Assembly (NCBI RefSeq): GCF_002302635.1
Contig: NZ_CP022387.1
Coordinates: 1,364,001-1,428,000 of the forward strand
Length of the DNA: 64,000 nucleotides
Reading direction: 5' to 3'
Source of the DNA: Capnocytophaga stomatis
GTDB lineage: Bacteria; Bacteroidota; Bacteroidia; Flavobacteriales; Flavobacteriaceae
In this document: positions 1 to 8,650 of the stretch, one piece after another
Layout of the letters: every line of letters begins with the position of its first letter
Numbering within the stretch: the first letter of the stretch is position 1
Notes under the pieces: model-generated
What the model was told of the DNA's origin: nothing
Database searches by the model: none
The model's input: the letters and a program-made list of their open reading frames with translations, nothing else
Made by a program: the position numbers and the translations under genes

Positions 1-1657
1 GTAGCTGTAAATAAACCGGATGCCACCAACCCCACGGACGAATATTTTTGTAGAAATTTACCAATACGCTCATTTCCGTAGGTTTAGAGAAATATGTCCC
101 TAACAAACAACCTATCAATGAAAATATGAAAAATATTGGAAATAAATATATTGGTGGAATATGAGCTAAATCATAAAGCCAAGTGCCTTCAGTAAAATTA
201 TCTTTATTTCCGTCTAAAATAAATTGAAGTGTGGCAATGAGTAATCCTGCGAGCATTCCCCAGAAATATCCCCATCCGTTGAATCGCCACCAAACCCATT
301 TCAAAAAGTTTGCAGCAACGTAACCTCCGTACAAAGCACTGGTAATCCACAATGTAATGGAATTAATAGACTCTGCAAAAAAGCCCATAATCACTCCCAA
401 AATCACAATACCAAACGATGCCCAATATGAAGCATTGATGTAATGCCTTACAGAAGCCTCAGGCTTGAAATATTTTTTATAAATATCATTAACGATATAA
501 GCAGGACCTGAATTTACAAAAGCCGAAAAAGTAGACATAAACGCAGCTAATAAACCAGCAAGCAACAATCCTTTGATACCCACCGGAATATGAAAGTTTA
601 CTACTTTTGGCAAAATAGTTTCCAAATCATTATTCGTCAAACTCCCCCCTAACATTTCTGGAGCAATATGAACCAATGCTATCACTACAATTCCTCCAAT
701 AAGTAAATATCTGGGAATAAAAAGAATAAGATTTGTAAAACCACTCATATATGAAGCCTCTTTTACATTTCGGGTAGAAAGGATACGTTGCATATCATAA
801 CTTGGCGTAGGACCTGCAACGCTGGCGAAAAATCCTTTCAGAAGAGACATTCCTATAAAGGCTCCGAACATCTTATATCCTTGCGTATCAATCAAATCAT
901 TGAAAGCTTGATACTTTTCGTTCCAAAATGGAGTAAGCTCCCAACCAAAAAAGATATTTTTCCATTCTTCGGGAATAATCGAAGTAATTTGTGCATCGCT
1001 GATGGTGAAGAAAGCATATCCTGCAATCAAAATTCCGGCAAGCACCATAATTCCGTATTGCAAAACTTCAGTAGCTACTACTGAAAACATTCCGCCTTTG
1101 ATAGTATAAATCGTGGTAAGTAAAATAACAATAAGGGCATAGCTTTGCTCCGAAGTAAGTACTATTGTATTTCCGAAAGCCAGTGTCATATCCCAAGGCA
1201 GAATAATGGTCATAAATTTACCAACTCCTTCAAAAAAATAAGCAATAAATCCGATTGAAGTAATAATGGCAAAAATGGCAATAATCAAGTGCGAAGCTCT
1301 TCCTGCTTTATCGTTCCCGAAACGCGTCAAAATCCACTCCGAGCCCGTCATTATATTGGAACGGCGAATCCAAGCAGCGAGGAAAACCATCACGAAGATT
1401 TGATTCCAAATAGGCCAAATCCACATAAACATAAAGCTTTTCACTCCGTAGAGGAACAAAATCCCGACCATCCAAGCCGTTCCTGCCACATCAAACATTC
1501 CCGAACCGTTACTTAGCCCCAGATAATACCATTTAATCGAATTTCCTCCTAAAAAGTAAGAATCCAATCCCTTTGATGCTCGTTTTGAAATCCAAACACC
1601 AACACCAACAGTTAAAACAATGTAAAGAACAACAATTAAAACGTCAATAATATTCAT
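1..1657 (-). CDS. Sodium:solute symporter family transporter (C-terminus beyond window)
   Basis: I translated this minus-strand frame by hand from the ATG at 1657-1655. It stays open to base 1, about 552 codons, so the C-terminus lies outside the window. The N-terminus starts MNIIDVLIVVLYIVLT, and many hydrophobic segments follow. A segment reading GLLLAGLLAAFMSTFSAFVN is characteristic of the SSS family and lies in the Na+-binding region, with its conserved small and hydroxyl residues. The last visible residues include RPWGWWHPV. The family couples uptake of sugars, amino acids or similar solutes to sodium entry at the inner membrane. The substrate cannot be read here. The gene lies downstream of the protease pair on the same strand. 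Confidence 0.85.
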   Translation of the reverse strand, partial: MNIIDVLIVVLYIVLTVGVGVWISKRASKGLDSYFLGGNSIKWYYLGLSNGSGMFDVAGTAWMVGILFLYGVKSFMFMWIWPIWNQIFVMVFLAAWIRRSNIMTGSEWILTRFGNDKAGRASHLIIAIFAIITSIGFIAYFFEGVGKFMTIILPWDMTLAFGNTIVLTSEQSYALIVILLTTIYTIKGGMFSVVATEVLQYGIMVLAGILIAGYAFFTISDAQITSIIPEEWKNIFFGWELTPFWNEKYQAFNDLIDTQGYKMFGAFIGMSLLKGFFASVAGPTPSYDMQRILSTRNVKEASYMSGFTNLILFIPRYLLIGGIVVIALVHIAPEMLGGSLTNNDLETILPKVVNFHIPVGIKGLLLAGLLAAFMSTFSAFVNSGPAYIVNDIYKKYFKPEASVRHYINASYWASFGIVILGVIMGFFAESINSITLWITSALYGGYVAANFLKWVWWRFNGWGYFWGMLAGLLIATLQFILDGNKDNFTEGTWLYDLAHIPPIYLFPIFFIFSLIGCLLGTYFSKPTEMSVLVNFYKNIRPWGWWHPVYLQL

Positions 1658-1671
1658 AATATTTATACATT

Positions 1672-1706
1672 AGAATTCAGAATGAGGCTGGTTCACTCTG
1701 AATTCT
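1672..1706. repeat. 10-bp inverted repeat between protease and symporter genes
   Basis: AGAATTCAGA at 1672-1681 is the exact reverse complement of TCTGAATTCT at 1697-1706, with a 15-base loop. On the minus strand it lies after the protease stop (1740) and just before the symporter start. No clear T-tract follows in that direction, so it is a weak terminator candidate or a leader hairpin. Confidence 0.5.
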
Positions 1707-1739
1707 GCATTATATTTCAACTTAAAATCAATTTAAAAA

Positions 1740-2810
1740 TTAGTTTACTTTTGCGTCAATCGAAAAATCGCAACCATACTTTTCTACAAGCATATTATCC
1801 AAATCATCAGCTAATTGCGGTATATCACGAACGTAGCCTTTGATTCTTTCCGCATCATCTGAAAATACATCCGACATATGTACGCGGTAGGAAATGTAAA
1901 CAATGCTATCCGATACGCCAAAGTGATATGGAGCATACGGATGCGATAACATATACTCATAAATTGCCTTCAAATTCTGTTTCGGAAGTTTCACCAAAGG
2001 AGAAGTAACTATCAAATAATTACGCTGGTAAACAAACATACGAATCAATGCACTACCTTGATGAAATTCCCAGCTATCACGTCCCGCACGGCAAAGCACA
2101 GGATTAGCTCCCATTCCCTCAATTGCCGATTCGATAAATTCTTCAAAAGGAGATTTTTCAAATTCTTCAAAAACAGAAATATCTATTTTATTTCCGCAAT
2201 GCGGGCAAAATTTCGTAGGAGTTTCAATAAAATGGTCACACGAATTGCATTTTACTCGATAAAGCTTATCCGAAAAATTAAAATCGTCAATTTCTTTAAT
2301 AATTTCATTAAATCGGATTCCGAAACCAACATTATCAGCGTTGTTAAACTTGGAAGTTGTTACACCAACCAAAACGCCTGCCTGATTTAACATTGGTCCG
2401 CCTGAATTCCCGGGATTCACCGCAGCATCTGTTTGGATATAGTGCCGATTATTCATCGGTTGATTCGTAGAAGAAATTATTCCTTCTGTGATGGTAAAAG
2501 GCATCCCGAAAGGAAATCCGTTGATGAAAATTTTTTGCGTATTTGTGATTTCCAAACTGTTATCAATCGTGATTGACGAATCGGAAAGTGAAAGCCCTTC
2601 AACACGAACAAAAGCCAAATCCAACTGCGGATTTACCATTATCACATCGCCTAAGTATCGGTTACGTTCCTGATCTTCAATCGCTAATTGTTTAGTTCCT
2701 TCAACAACGTGATAATTTGTTATCAAGAAATCGTGTCCTTTCACGGCAAAACCACTTCCTGTTCCTTCCGAAGTGATTACTTTGTATATATATTTTTTAT
2801 GCTGTTCCAT
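1740..2810 (-). CDS. Trypsin-like serine protease with zinc ribbon and C-terminal YbjN-like domain
   Basis: 356 aa. Residues 15-175 form an S1C/HtrA-type trypsin fold: His34 in TNYHVV, Asp64 in LDLAFV and Ser136 in NPGNSGGP make a complete catalytic triad. A zinc ribbon follows (Cys188, Cys191, Cys202, Cys205; CxxC and CPHC). The final ~130 residues form a separate alpha/beta module that resembles YbjN/T3SS-chaperone-like domains and aligns with the N-terminal part of the next protein upstream. There is no signal peptide and no PDZ domain, so it is probably a cytoplasmic protease or a protease-based sensor. It is the second gene of a two-gene operon, 38 bp after its partner. The substrate is unknown. 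Confidence 0.85.
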   Translation of the reverse strand: MEQHKKYIYKVITSEGTGSGFAVKGHDFLITNYHVVEGTKQLAIEDQERNRYLGDVIMVNPQLDLAFVRVEGLSLSDSSITIDNSLEITNTQKIFINGFPFGMPFTITEGIISSTNQPMNNRHYIQTDAAVNPGNSGGPMLNQAGVLVGVTTSKFNNADNVGFGIRFNEIIKEIDDFNFSDKLYRVKCNSCDHFIETPTKFCPHCGNKIDISVFEEFEKSPFEEFIESAIEGMGANPVLCRAGRDSWEFHQGSALIRMFVYQRNYLIVTSPLVKLPKQNLKAIYEYMLSHPYAPYHFGVSDSIVYISYRVHMSDVFSDDAERIKGYVRDIPQLADDLDNMLVEKYGCDFSIDAKVN

Positions 2811-2848
2811 TATCTTTATTTTTTGTTATTCTGCTCACTAAAAACTCA

Positions 2849-4027
2849 TTACCCGAACAATCGAGCAAAGAATCCTTTCTTGGCTTTTTGTTCAACTTTA
2901 AACCCTTTCGGAAGAGTTTCCTTCAGCAGATGTTCAAACGATTCCAAATATATTTCAGCTGCCCGTTCATAAGTTTCTCCGGAGGCTTTTTCAAGAGTAC
3001 CTGTAATGAAACTACGGTATTCTTGGTCTAAATTATAATGATACAAAATGTACAAATACAAATAGTACAGATAATAACAAATATTGAAGTAATCGTTGGA
3101 ACTCTTATACTTACGCACTTGTTCTTCATATCCGTGAGCTTCTTCTTGCAAGAATTTACCTGAAGAACGCCATTTGAGTCCCATCAAGTTGTAAGTGTAA
3201 TATACATCTTTCATTATTTCGTCCTGTGACTTTTCAGAAAGTTGCTTGAAGAAGTTTTTACCTTTATCTATACGGAAGTGAAAATCAATGCGGTTATTGT
3301 TTATATTCTGGATATACTCCTGTAAATCAGTACGTAAAATTCCTTGAATGTAAGGCATATTTCCTAATTGGAAAAGACTCAACATAAGGATATCCCATTG
3401 ACTTCCGTCCCAGCGTTTCTCCTCGAAATAATCCATATATCGGCGGTATTCTGCGAGAATAGCCTGAATTTGGTTCCAAGCCTCTGCTTTTTCAGCTTCT
3501 GAAAGTTGCTGAACAACAGGTTCTTGTATGCGTTCCGCTTCATATTTCTCAATAAACTCATCATCAAAATCATCAGTTGCCACACAAATTTCACGCAAAG
3601 CGTCATAAATTTTATTAGGCTGACAAAGGTGCAGAGGAGTTTCAAATTTGAACCAAAGAGTTTCGTCAATCAAGTGAATTTGAGGAACTGTTAAAAAACT
3701 AAAATTCAACTCATTGGCGTGCCGAAGCATCGCTACTTTATTCGTATTTTCGGTCATCTTCACAAAAGGAGATTCTATGAAGAATATTCCATTTTTCAAT
3801 CCGAAAGTAACTCGCGAAGAACCTTGCGGATATTCTATTGAAAAATCACCCGTAGCAGGAATTTTTTTGGCCACTTCAGGATTCATATAGTGAAATAAAC
3901 TACGCAATGACTTTTCGTAATCTTTTTCGTCAAATGCGTCAATGGCATCGTGCCAGCTATCTACCTGCACGATAGGGTCATTCACGCTTTTTATCGGTTT
4001 TTGATACTTTGGTACGTGATTTCTCAT
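2849..4027 (-). CDS. Uncharacterised protein, operon partner of the trypsin-like protease
   Basis: 392 aa with no signal peptide or membrane segment. Residues ~45-160 match the C-terminal module of the downstream protease: an ESPFVK motif against TSPLVK, and an acidic helix DDFDDEFIEKY against DDLDNMLVEKY. The C-terminal half is helical, rich in Tyr, Glu and Lys, with a Tyr-rich stretch near residue 325 and a basic, Phe-ending tail (KKGFFARLFG). It is first in the operon, with a good promoter just upstream. I do not recognise a named family with certainty. The shared module suggests that it binds the same partner as the protease or pairs with it. Confidence 0.75.
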   Translation of the reverse strand: MRNHVPKYQKPIKSVNDPIVQVDSWHDAIDAFDEKDYEKSLRSLFHYMNPEVAKKIPATGDFSIEYPQGSSRVTFGLKNGIFFIESPFVKMTENTNKVAMLRHANELNFSFLTVPQIHLIDETLWFKFETPLHLCQPNKIYDALREICVATDDFDDEFIEKYEAERIQEPVVQQLSEAEKAEAWNQIQAILAEYRRYMDYFEEKRWDGSQWDILMLSLFQLGNMPYIQGILRTDLQEYIQNINNNRIDFHFRIDKGKNFFKQLSEKSQDEIMKDVYYTYNLMGLKWRSSGKFLQEEAHGYEEQVRKYKSSNDYFNICYYLYYLYLYILYHYNLDQEYRSFITGTLEKASGETYERAAEIYLESFEHLLKETLPKGFKVEQKAKKGFFARLFG

Positions 4028-4048
4028 ATAAAATTATTTTTTGCAAAG

Positions 4049-4080
4049 CAAAAGTAATATATTTTTTTCAGATATGACAA
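4049..4080 (-). promoter_or_regulatory. Bacteroidota-type promoter for the 392-aa protein/protease operon
   Basis: Read on the minus strand, TTG (4080-4078) is followed after 21 bases by TACTTTTG (4056-4049), matching the -33 TTTG / -7 TAnnTTTG consensus of the primary sigma factor in this phylum. The start codon lies 22 bases downstream. Confidence 0.6.
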
Positions 4081-4084
4081 AAGT

Positions 4085-4672
4085 TTAAGAACCTTTTACA
4101 CCGCCAATCATACCACCACTCAATGCAAATTCCATCGCTTTATGAGCCGATAATCCTTCAGTTGGTTTTATGTTTTCGGCTTTAGTTACAATCACCCAAC
4201 CGGAAACGGCATAAGAATGAGGCAAATAAACACTCACCATTCCTTCCATATTGGTAAAATCCATATTTTCCTGCGTCAAGAAACCGATACGCCACATTTC
4301 AGGACTCTCTTGCACTTTTACCCAAACAGGATTATTAAATTTTCGGTTATCACCCACAAACGAAGTCAGCACATCTTTAATAGATGAATATATGAATTTA
4401 ATCCCCGGAATACGTTCCAACAGATAATCCAAACCACTTACTAACAGCCTGCCTAAGAAGAATTTACTCCCGATAAAGCCAATTAATGTCGTTCCTAAGA
4501 AGAGTACAACAAACACAACTCCGGGGTATTTTTTTGAAACATCAGGAACAAGATTGTCAATGCTTGAAAAAATAGACCAAATAATCCAAACTGTGGTGCT
4601 TAAAGGTCCTACAATCAGGATTCCTTGCAGAAAATATCGTAAAAACACACCAAAAAAGCTGTTAATTTTCAT
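4085..4672 (-). CDS. DUF502 family membrane protein
   Basis: 195 aa with two N-terminal membrane segments (about residues 12-35 and 50-72). A soluble part follows, with IPGIKFIYSSIKDV, a pattern I recognise from DUF502 proteins, and a PHSYAVSGWVIV strand region. Length is normal for the family. The biochemical role is not established; family members are inner-membrane proteins found across bacteria and plants. It is a single gene with its own promoter, divergent from the peroxiredoxin gene. Confidence 0.85.
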   Translation of the reverse strand: MKINSFFGVFLRYFLQGILIVGPLSTTVWIIWSIFSSIDNLVPDVSKKYPGVVFVVLFLGTTLIGFIGSKFFLGRLLVSGLDYLLERIPGIKFIYSSIKDVLTSFVGDNRKFNNPVWVKVQESPEMWRIGFLTQENMDFTNMEGMVSVYLPHSYAVSGWVIVTKAENIKPTEGLSAHKAMEFALSGGMIGGVKGS

Positions 4673-4683
4673 AGTTTTTTCGG

Positions 4684-4717
4684 CAAAGATAACGAAATTT
4701 GAGAAGCAAGAGCCAAA
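4684..4717 (-). promoter_or_regulatory. Promoter for the DUF502 gene
   Basis: On the minus strand, TTTG (4717-4714) and TATCTTTG (4691-4684) are separated by 22 bases. The -7 box is perfect. The ATG at 4672 is about 12 bases beyond it, so the leader would be very short. Confidence 0.5.
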
Positions 4718-4843
4718 ACTCTTCTCCTACTTCACATAAATAAAGAAAATCTATTGTATTATAAAAGATTTCAATAAAAGTTATGGCACTTATCACAATA
4801 AAATCCGTAACTTAGCCCAGAATTTGAATAAAAAAATAAAATT

Positions 4844-5479
4844 ATGTCTTTAGTAGGTAAAAAATTCCCGAATTTTGATGTTAATGCTATGAGCGATTTG
4901 GGAGATACGTTCAAAATCAACGTATATGCAGAAGCAGTAAATAACAAAAAGAAAGTACTTTTGTTCTGGTATCCAAAAGATTTTACTTTCGTTTGCCCAA
5001 CAGAGCTACACGCTTTTCAAGAAGCTTTAGCTGAGTTTGAAAAAAGAAATGTGACCGTCATAGGTGCTTCGTGCGACACTGCCGAAGTTCACTTCGCTTG
5101 GTTAAACACTCCTAAAGATCAAGGTGGTATCGAAGGAGTTACATATCCTATTTTGGCGGACTCAAACCGAAATTTGGCTCGTGCTTTAGGAATTTTGGAT
5201 TCAAGAGAAATTTATGACGAAGTGGCTGAAAGCTATCTTTTGGAAGGTGACGATGTTACATATCGTGCAACGTATTTGATTGATGAAGATGGAAAAGTAT
5301 TCCACGAAAGTGTAAACGATATGCCTTTAGGACGTAACGTAAAGGAATATCTCCGCTTAGTTGATGCTTACGCTCACGTTCAAAAACACGGTGAGGTTTG
5401 CCCTGCGAATTGGGAAGAAGGAAAAGATGCAATGAACGCCAACAGAGACGGTGTTTCTCAATACTTAAAATCACACTAA
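4844..5479 (+). CDS. Typical 2-Cys peroxiredoxin (AhpC/Prx1 type)
   Basis: 211 aa. The peroxidatic cysteine is Cys51 in FTFVCPTEL and the resolving cysteine is Cys186 in HGEVCPANW; both motifs are intact. The enzyme reduces H2O2 and organic hydroperoxides using thioredoxin or AhpF-like donors. A thioredoxin gene follows 2 bp after the stop and a small conserved gene overlaps that one, which suggests a self-contained peroxide-detoxifying operon with its own reductant. It is cytoplasmic. I saw no OxyR-type operator. Confidence 0.95.
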   Translation: MSLVGKKFPNFDVNAMSDLGDTFKINVYAEAVNNKKKVLLFWYPKDFTFVCPTELHAFQEALAEFEKRNVTVIGASCDTAEVHFAWLNTPKDQGGIEGVTYPILADSNRNLARALGILDSREIYDEVAESYLLEGDDVTYRATYLIDEDGKVFHESVNDMPLGRNVKEYLRLVDAYAHVQKHGEVCPANWEEGKDAMNANRDGVSQYLKSH

Positions 5480-5481
5480 TT

Positions 5482-5793
5482 ATGGAAGAATTAACGCAAG
5501 ATAATCTTCAGGAATTAATAGCTTCCGATGATTTGACTTTTGTACAATATGGTGCCGGATGGTGCGGAAATTGTAAAATTATGAAGCCTAAATTCAAAAA
5601 ATACGCTTCAGAAAATACTTCTGCAAAATTCATTTATGTAGATGCAGAAAAAAATCCGCAATCAAGGCAATTAGCCAAAGTGGATAATTTACCTACATTT
5701 GCTGCCTTCAAAAACGGAGCTTTGTTAGGTCAAATACAAACAAATAAAGCAGAATCTTTAAAACAATTTATCGATGAGATTACCGCTAATTAA
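5482..5793 (+). CDS. Thioredoxin family protein (WCGNC active site)
   Basis: 103 aa from the ATG at 5482. A longer in-frame start at 5398 would lie inside the peroxiredoxin gene, so I reject it. The active site WCGNC (residues ~25-29) sits after the strand LTFVQYGAG, and the cis-proline loop reads NLPTFAAF. Asn in place of the usual Pro within the CxxC should shift the redox potential relative to classical thioredoxin. Position directly after the peroxiredoxin suggests that it recycles that enzyme (inference). Confidence 0.92.
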   Translation: MEELTQDNLQELIASDDLTFVQYGAGWCGNCKIMKPKFKKYASENTSAKFIYVDAEKNPQSRQLAKVDNLPTFAAFKNGALLGQIQTNKAESLKQFIDEITAN

Positions 5794-6031
5794 GCACGTT
5801 GTACAGTTTATTGGAGAAAATGACCAAGATTACGTAAATGAAACCATCGAAACACTTGAAAACTTAATTGAGTGTGAAAATTTGAAAGATGAGGAATTGG
5901 ACGTAATCGGGGAGCTACTTTCAAACCTTTATGGTGCTATTGAGGTAGATAAAATGATTAAGCAGGGAACTCCACAAAAAGAAGCTCTCAACAGCTTTAT
6001 GAAGCGTGTGGTTGGTTCAATAGATAAGTAA
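5774..6031 (+). CDS. Small conserved protein, DUF6952-like
   Basis: 85 aa, acidic and helical. The start ATG (5774) lies inside the thioredoxin gene and overlaps its end by 20 bp, so the two are probably translationally coupled. Features are LPLIKHVVQF at the N-terminus and a KDEELDVIGELLSNLYGA helix. I recall this small family (DUF6952) sitting after peroxiredoxin-thioredoxin pairs in flavobacteria; that is recall, not a search. No catalytic residues are evident. Function is unknown, presumably linked to the redox operon. Confidence 0.8.
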   Translation: MRLPLIKHVVQFIGENDQDYVNETIETLENLIECENLKDEELDVIGELLSNLYGAIEVDKMIKQGTPQKEALNSFMKRVVGSIDK

Positions 6032-6058
6032 TTTTTTCTTTCACTAACTATAAAAACG

Positions 6059-6090
6059 AAAGGCAAGAATTTTTCAATTCTTGCCTTTTA
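6059..6090. terminator. Bidirectional rho-independent terminator
   Basis: A perfect 13-bp stem (6059-6071 with 6076-6088) closes a 4-base loop, with A-rich and T-rich flanks. It sits between the converging redox operon and malic enzyme gene, so it can serve both strands. Confidence 0.85.
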
Positions 6091-6097
6091 TCTTTAT

Positions 6098-8392
6098 CTA
6101 ACATTCCATTTGCTTTTTACGGCATTCTCTCTCTTGAGCGTCAACCACCGCAAGGGTTGCCAAATTCACCATTTCATCAACGCTTGAGCCCAACGTAGTA
6201 ACGTGAATTGCTTGCGTTAGTCCTAATGTAATAGGTCCTACGGTTTCAAAGTTCTCGATTTCCTTCATAATTTTGTAGGTAATATTTGCTGACTCCAAAT
6301 TAGGGAAAATCAACACGTTTGCACCTTTTCCGTTATTCAATTTTGAAAAAGGAAACGACCTTGCCATTTTTTCAGGATTGATAGCAAAATCAGCCTGAAT
6401 TTCTCCATCAACTACCAAATCCGGGTGATTTTTATGCAAATATGCAACTGCCTCACGTACTTTTCTGGTACTTTCAGAGTTTGCCGAACCAAAATTTGAA
6501 TATGAAAGCATTGCCACAGAAGGCTGAATACCAAACATTTTCACTGCTTTTGCCGTCATTAAGGCGATATTAGCCAAATCTTCAGCGGTTGGATTCACAT
6601 TAATGGTGGCGTCGGACAGGAATAGAGGTCCTTGTTTTGTAAACATAATGCTGGTTGAAGCAATTCTGTCAACACCTTCTTCTTTCTCAACCAATTCCAA
6701 AATCGGACGGATTGCCGATGGGTAAGAACGTGTACGCCCTGTAATCATAGCGTCGGCTTGCCCCATATTAACCATCATCGCCCCGAAATAACTACGCTCA
6801 CGCATCATTCTTTCGGCTGTTAAGCGGATAACTCCTTTTCGTTGATGTTTTTCCCAATAAACTCTGCTGAATTCCTCCCTGCGAGCTTTTTCTTCATCAC
6901 TTTTAGGGTCAATAATCTGTAAATCAGCAGTAAGCCCAATTTCTTCTTTTAGTTCTTTTATAATATCTTTTCGTCCTAACAGAATAGGAATCGCTAAGCC
7001 GTCCTCGTGCAAACGCTGTGCAGCTTTAAGCACTTCGAGATGATCTGCCTCTGGGAAAACCACTCGTTTAGGATTTTGTTTAGCTCTGTCTTGCAACATT
7101 CTGATTTCCTTGCTTCCGTTACCAATTCTGTCCATCAATTCAGTTCGGTAAGCCTCCCAATTAGTAATCGGTTTTTGAGCTACTCCCGACTCAATTGCTG
7201 CTTTCGCTATCGCTGGCGGAATTTCATAAATCAAACGAGGGTCAAAAGGTTTCGGAATGATATAATTTCTTCCAAAAGAAAGATTTTCCGCACCGTAAAC
7301 AAGATTTACTTGCTCAGGAACCGTTTTTTTAGCCAAATCGGCAATTGCGTAAACCGCAGCAAGTTTCATTTCCTCATTGATTTTAGTAGCACGAACGTCC
7401 AACGCTCCGCGGAAAATAAACGGGAATCCCAGCACGTTATTTACCTGATTAGGAAAATCGGAACGACCTGTTGCCATAATAATATCTTGACGAGTTTTTA
7501 TTGCCAGATTATAATCAATTTCAGGGGTTGGGTTCGCCATTGCAAAAACTATCGCGTCTTTAGCCATTGAAAGAAGCATCTCAGGACTTACAACATTCCC
7601 TTTTGAAAGCCCGATAAATACATCGGCTCCTTCCATTGCTTCTTGCAAGGTGTGAATATCTCGGTCGGTTGCAAATTCAGCTTTTTGCTCAGTCAAATTA
7701 GGCGAATCTTTGCGGATAACTCCCTTACTGTCACACATTACGATGTTTTTCGGGTCTGCCCCCAAAGCCATATACAAATGCGTGCAAGAAATCGCTGCGG
7801 CACCCGCCCCACTAACTACTATTTTCACTTTGCTAATGTCTTTATTAACAATTTCCAAAGCGTTCTTTAGTGCTGCCGCAGAAATGATAGCCGTTCCGTG
7901 TTGGTCGTCGTGCATTACGGGAATGTCCAATTCCTCTTTCAATCGACGCTCAATTTCAAAGGCTTCCGGAGCTTTTATGTCTTCCAGATTTATTCCTCCG
8001 AAAGTAGGAGCAATGGCTTTTACCGTTTCTACAAATTTATCCACATCGGTTGCATCAACCTCAATATCAAATACATCGATATCTGCGAATATTTTAAAAA
8101 GCAATCCCTTTCCTTCCATTACAGGTTTAGAGGCTTCCGGACCGATATCACCCAAGCCCAAAACGGCTGTTCCGTTGGAAATTACCGCTACCAAATTACT
8201 TTTTGATGTGTACTTGTAAACATTGTTTTTATCTTCTGCAATTGCCAAACAAGGCTCTGCCACCCCTGGCGAATATGCCAATGACAAATCGTGCTGCGAT
8301 GCGTGCTTTTTAGTTGGTATAATTGCTATTTTCCCCGGCTGAGGAAACTCGTGATAGTCTAATGCTTCAGTTTTTTTACGTGAATCTTTCAT
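6098..8392 (-). CDS. maeB: NADP-dependent malic enzyme with phosphotransacetylase-like domain
   Basis: 764 aa, the usual length of MaeB-type enzymes. Residues ~1-420 are the malic enzyme: SPGVAEPCLAI near 41-51, the metal-binding NLEDIKAPEAFEIE and MHDDQHGTA, and the Rossmann motif VVSGAGAAAISC. From about 425 to the end is a phosphate acetyltransferase-like domain (RVVFPEADHLEVLKAA; ITGRTRSYPSAIRPIL), normally regulatory in this fusion. It converts malate to pyruvate plus CO2 and supplies NADPH. It is a single gene ending at the shared terminator. A TAACTTTG -7 box lies at 8459-8452 without a clear -33 partner. Confidence 0.95.
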   Translation of the reverse strand: MKDSRKKTEALDYHEFPQPGKIAIIPTKKHASQHDLSLAYSPGVAEPCLAIAEDKNNVYKYTSKSNLVAVISNGTAVLGLGDIGPEASKPVMEGKGLLFKIFADIDVFDIEVDATDVDKFVETVKAIAPTFGGINLEDIKAPEAFEIERRLKEELDIPVMHDDQHGTAIISAAALKNALEIVNKDISKVKIVVSGAGAAAISCTHLYMALGADPKNIVMCDSKGVIRKDSPNLTEQKAEFATDRDIHTLQEAMEGADVFIGLSKGNVVSPEMLLSMAKDAIVFAMANPTPEIDYNLAIKTRQDIIMATGRSDFPNQVNNVLGFPFIFRGALDVRATKINEEMKLAAVYAIADLAKKTVPEQVNLVYGAENLSFGRNYIIPKPFDPRLIYEIPPAIAKAAIESGVAQKPITNWEAYRTELMDRIGNGSKEIRMLQDRAKQNPKRVVFPEADHLEVLKAAQRLHEDGLAIPILLGRKDIIKELKEEIGLTADLQIIDPKSDEEKARREEFSRVYWEKHQRKGVIRLTAERMMRERSYFGAMMVNMGQADAMITGRTRSYPSAIRPILELVEKEEGVDRIASTSIMFTKQGPLFLSDATINVNPTAEDLANIALMTAKAVKMFGIQPSVAMLSYSNFGSANSESTRKVREAVAYLHKNHPDLVVDGEIQADFAINPEKMARSFPFSKLNNGKGANVLIFPNLESANITYKIMKEIENFETVGPITLGLTQAIHVTTLGSSVDEMVNLATLAVVDAQERECRKKQMEC

Positions 8393-8650
8393 ATGTTTTC
8401 TATCGAATTTTAAAAAATCAATTATGCTGATTTCCTTTTTATTTGAACTTGCAAAGTTAGTGTTTTTTCTTGAGATGGGAATAAATTCGGCATTGTTTTT
8501 GTTAAAAAGATAACAAAATAAAGGTCAATTTGAGGATTTTGAATTCGTTAAACATTTTGCTTATCATTGGTTTTGCATCTTTTAACATCCTAAAATTTGC
8601 CCATATCAATATTAATTTTGAATTTTGTAGCTTGAAATAATTGTGACTTT

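Noticed and set aside
7007-8219. Long plus-strand open frames opposite the malic enzyme gene
   Set aside because: They are antisense shadows of maeB, overlap each other, and show no domain or start signals.
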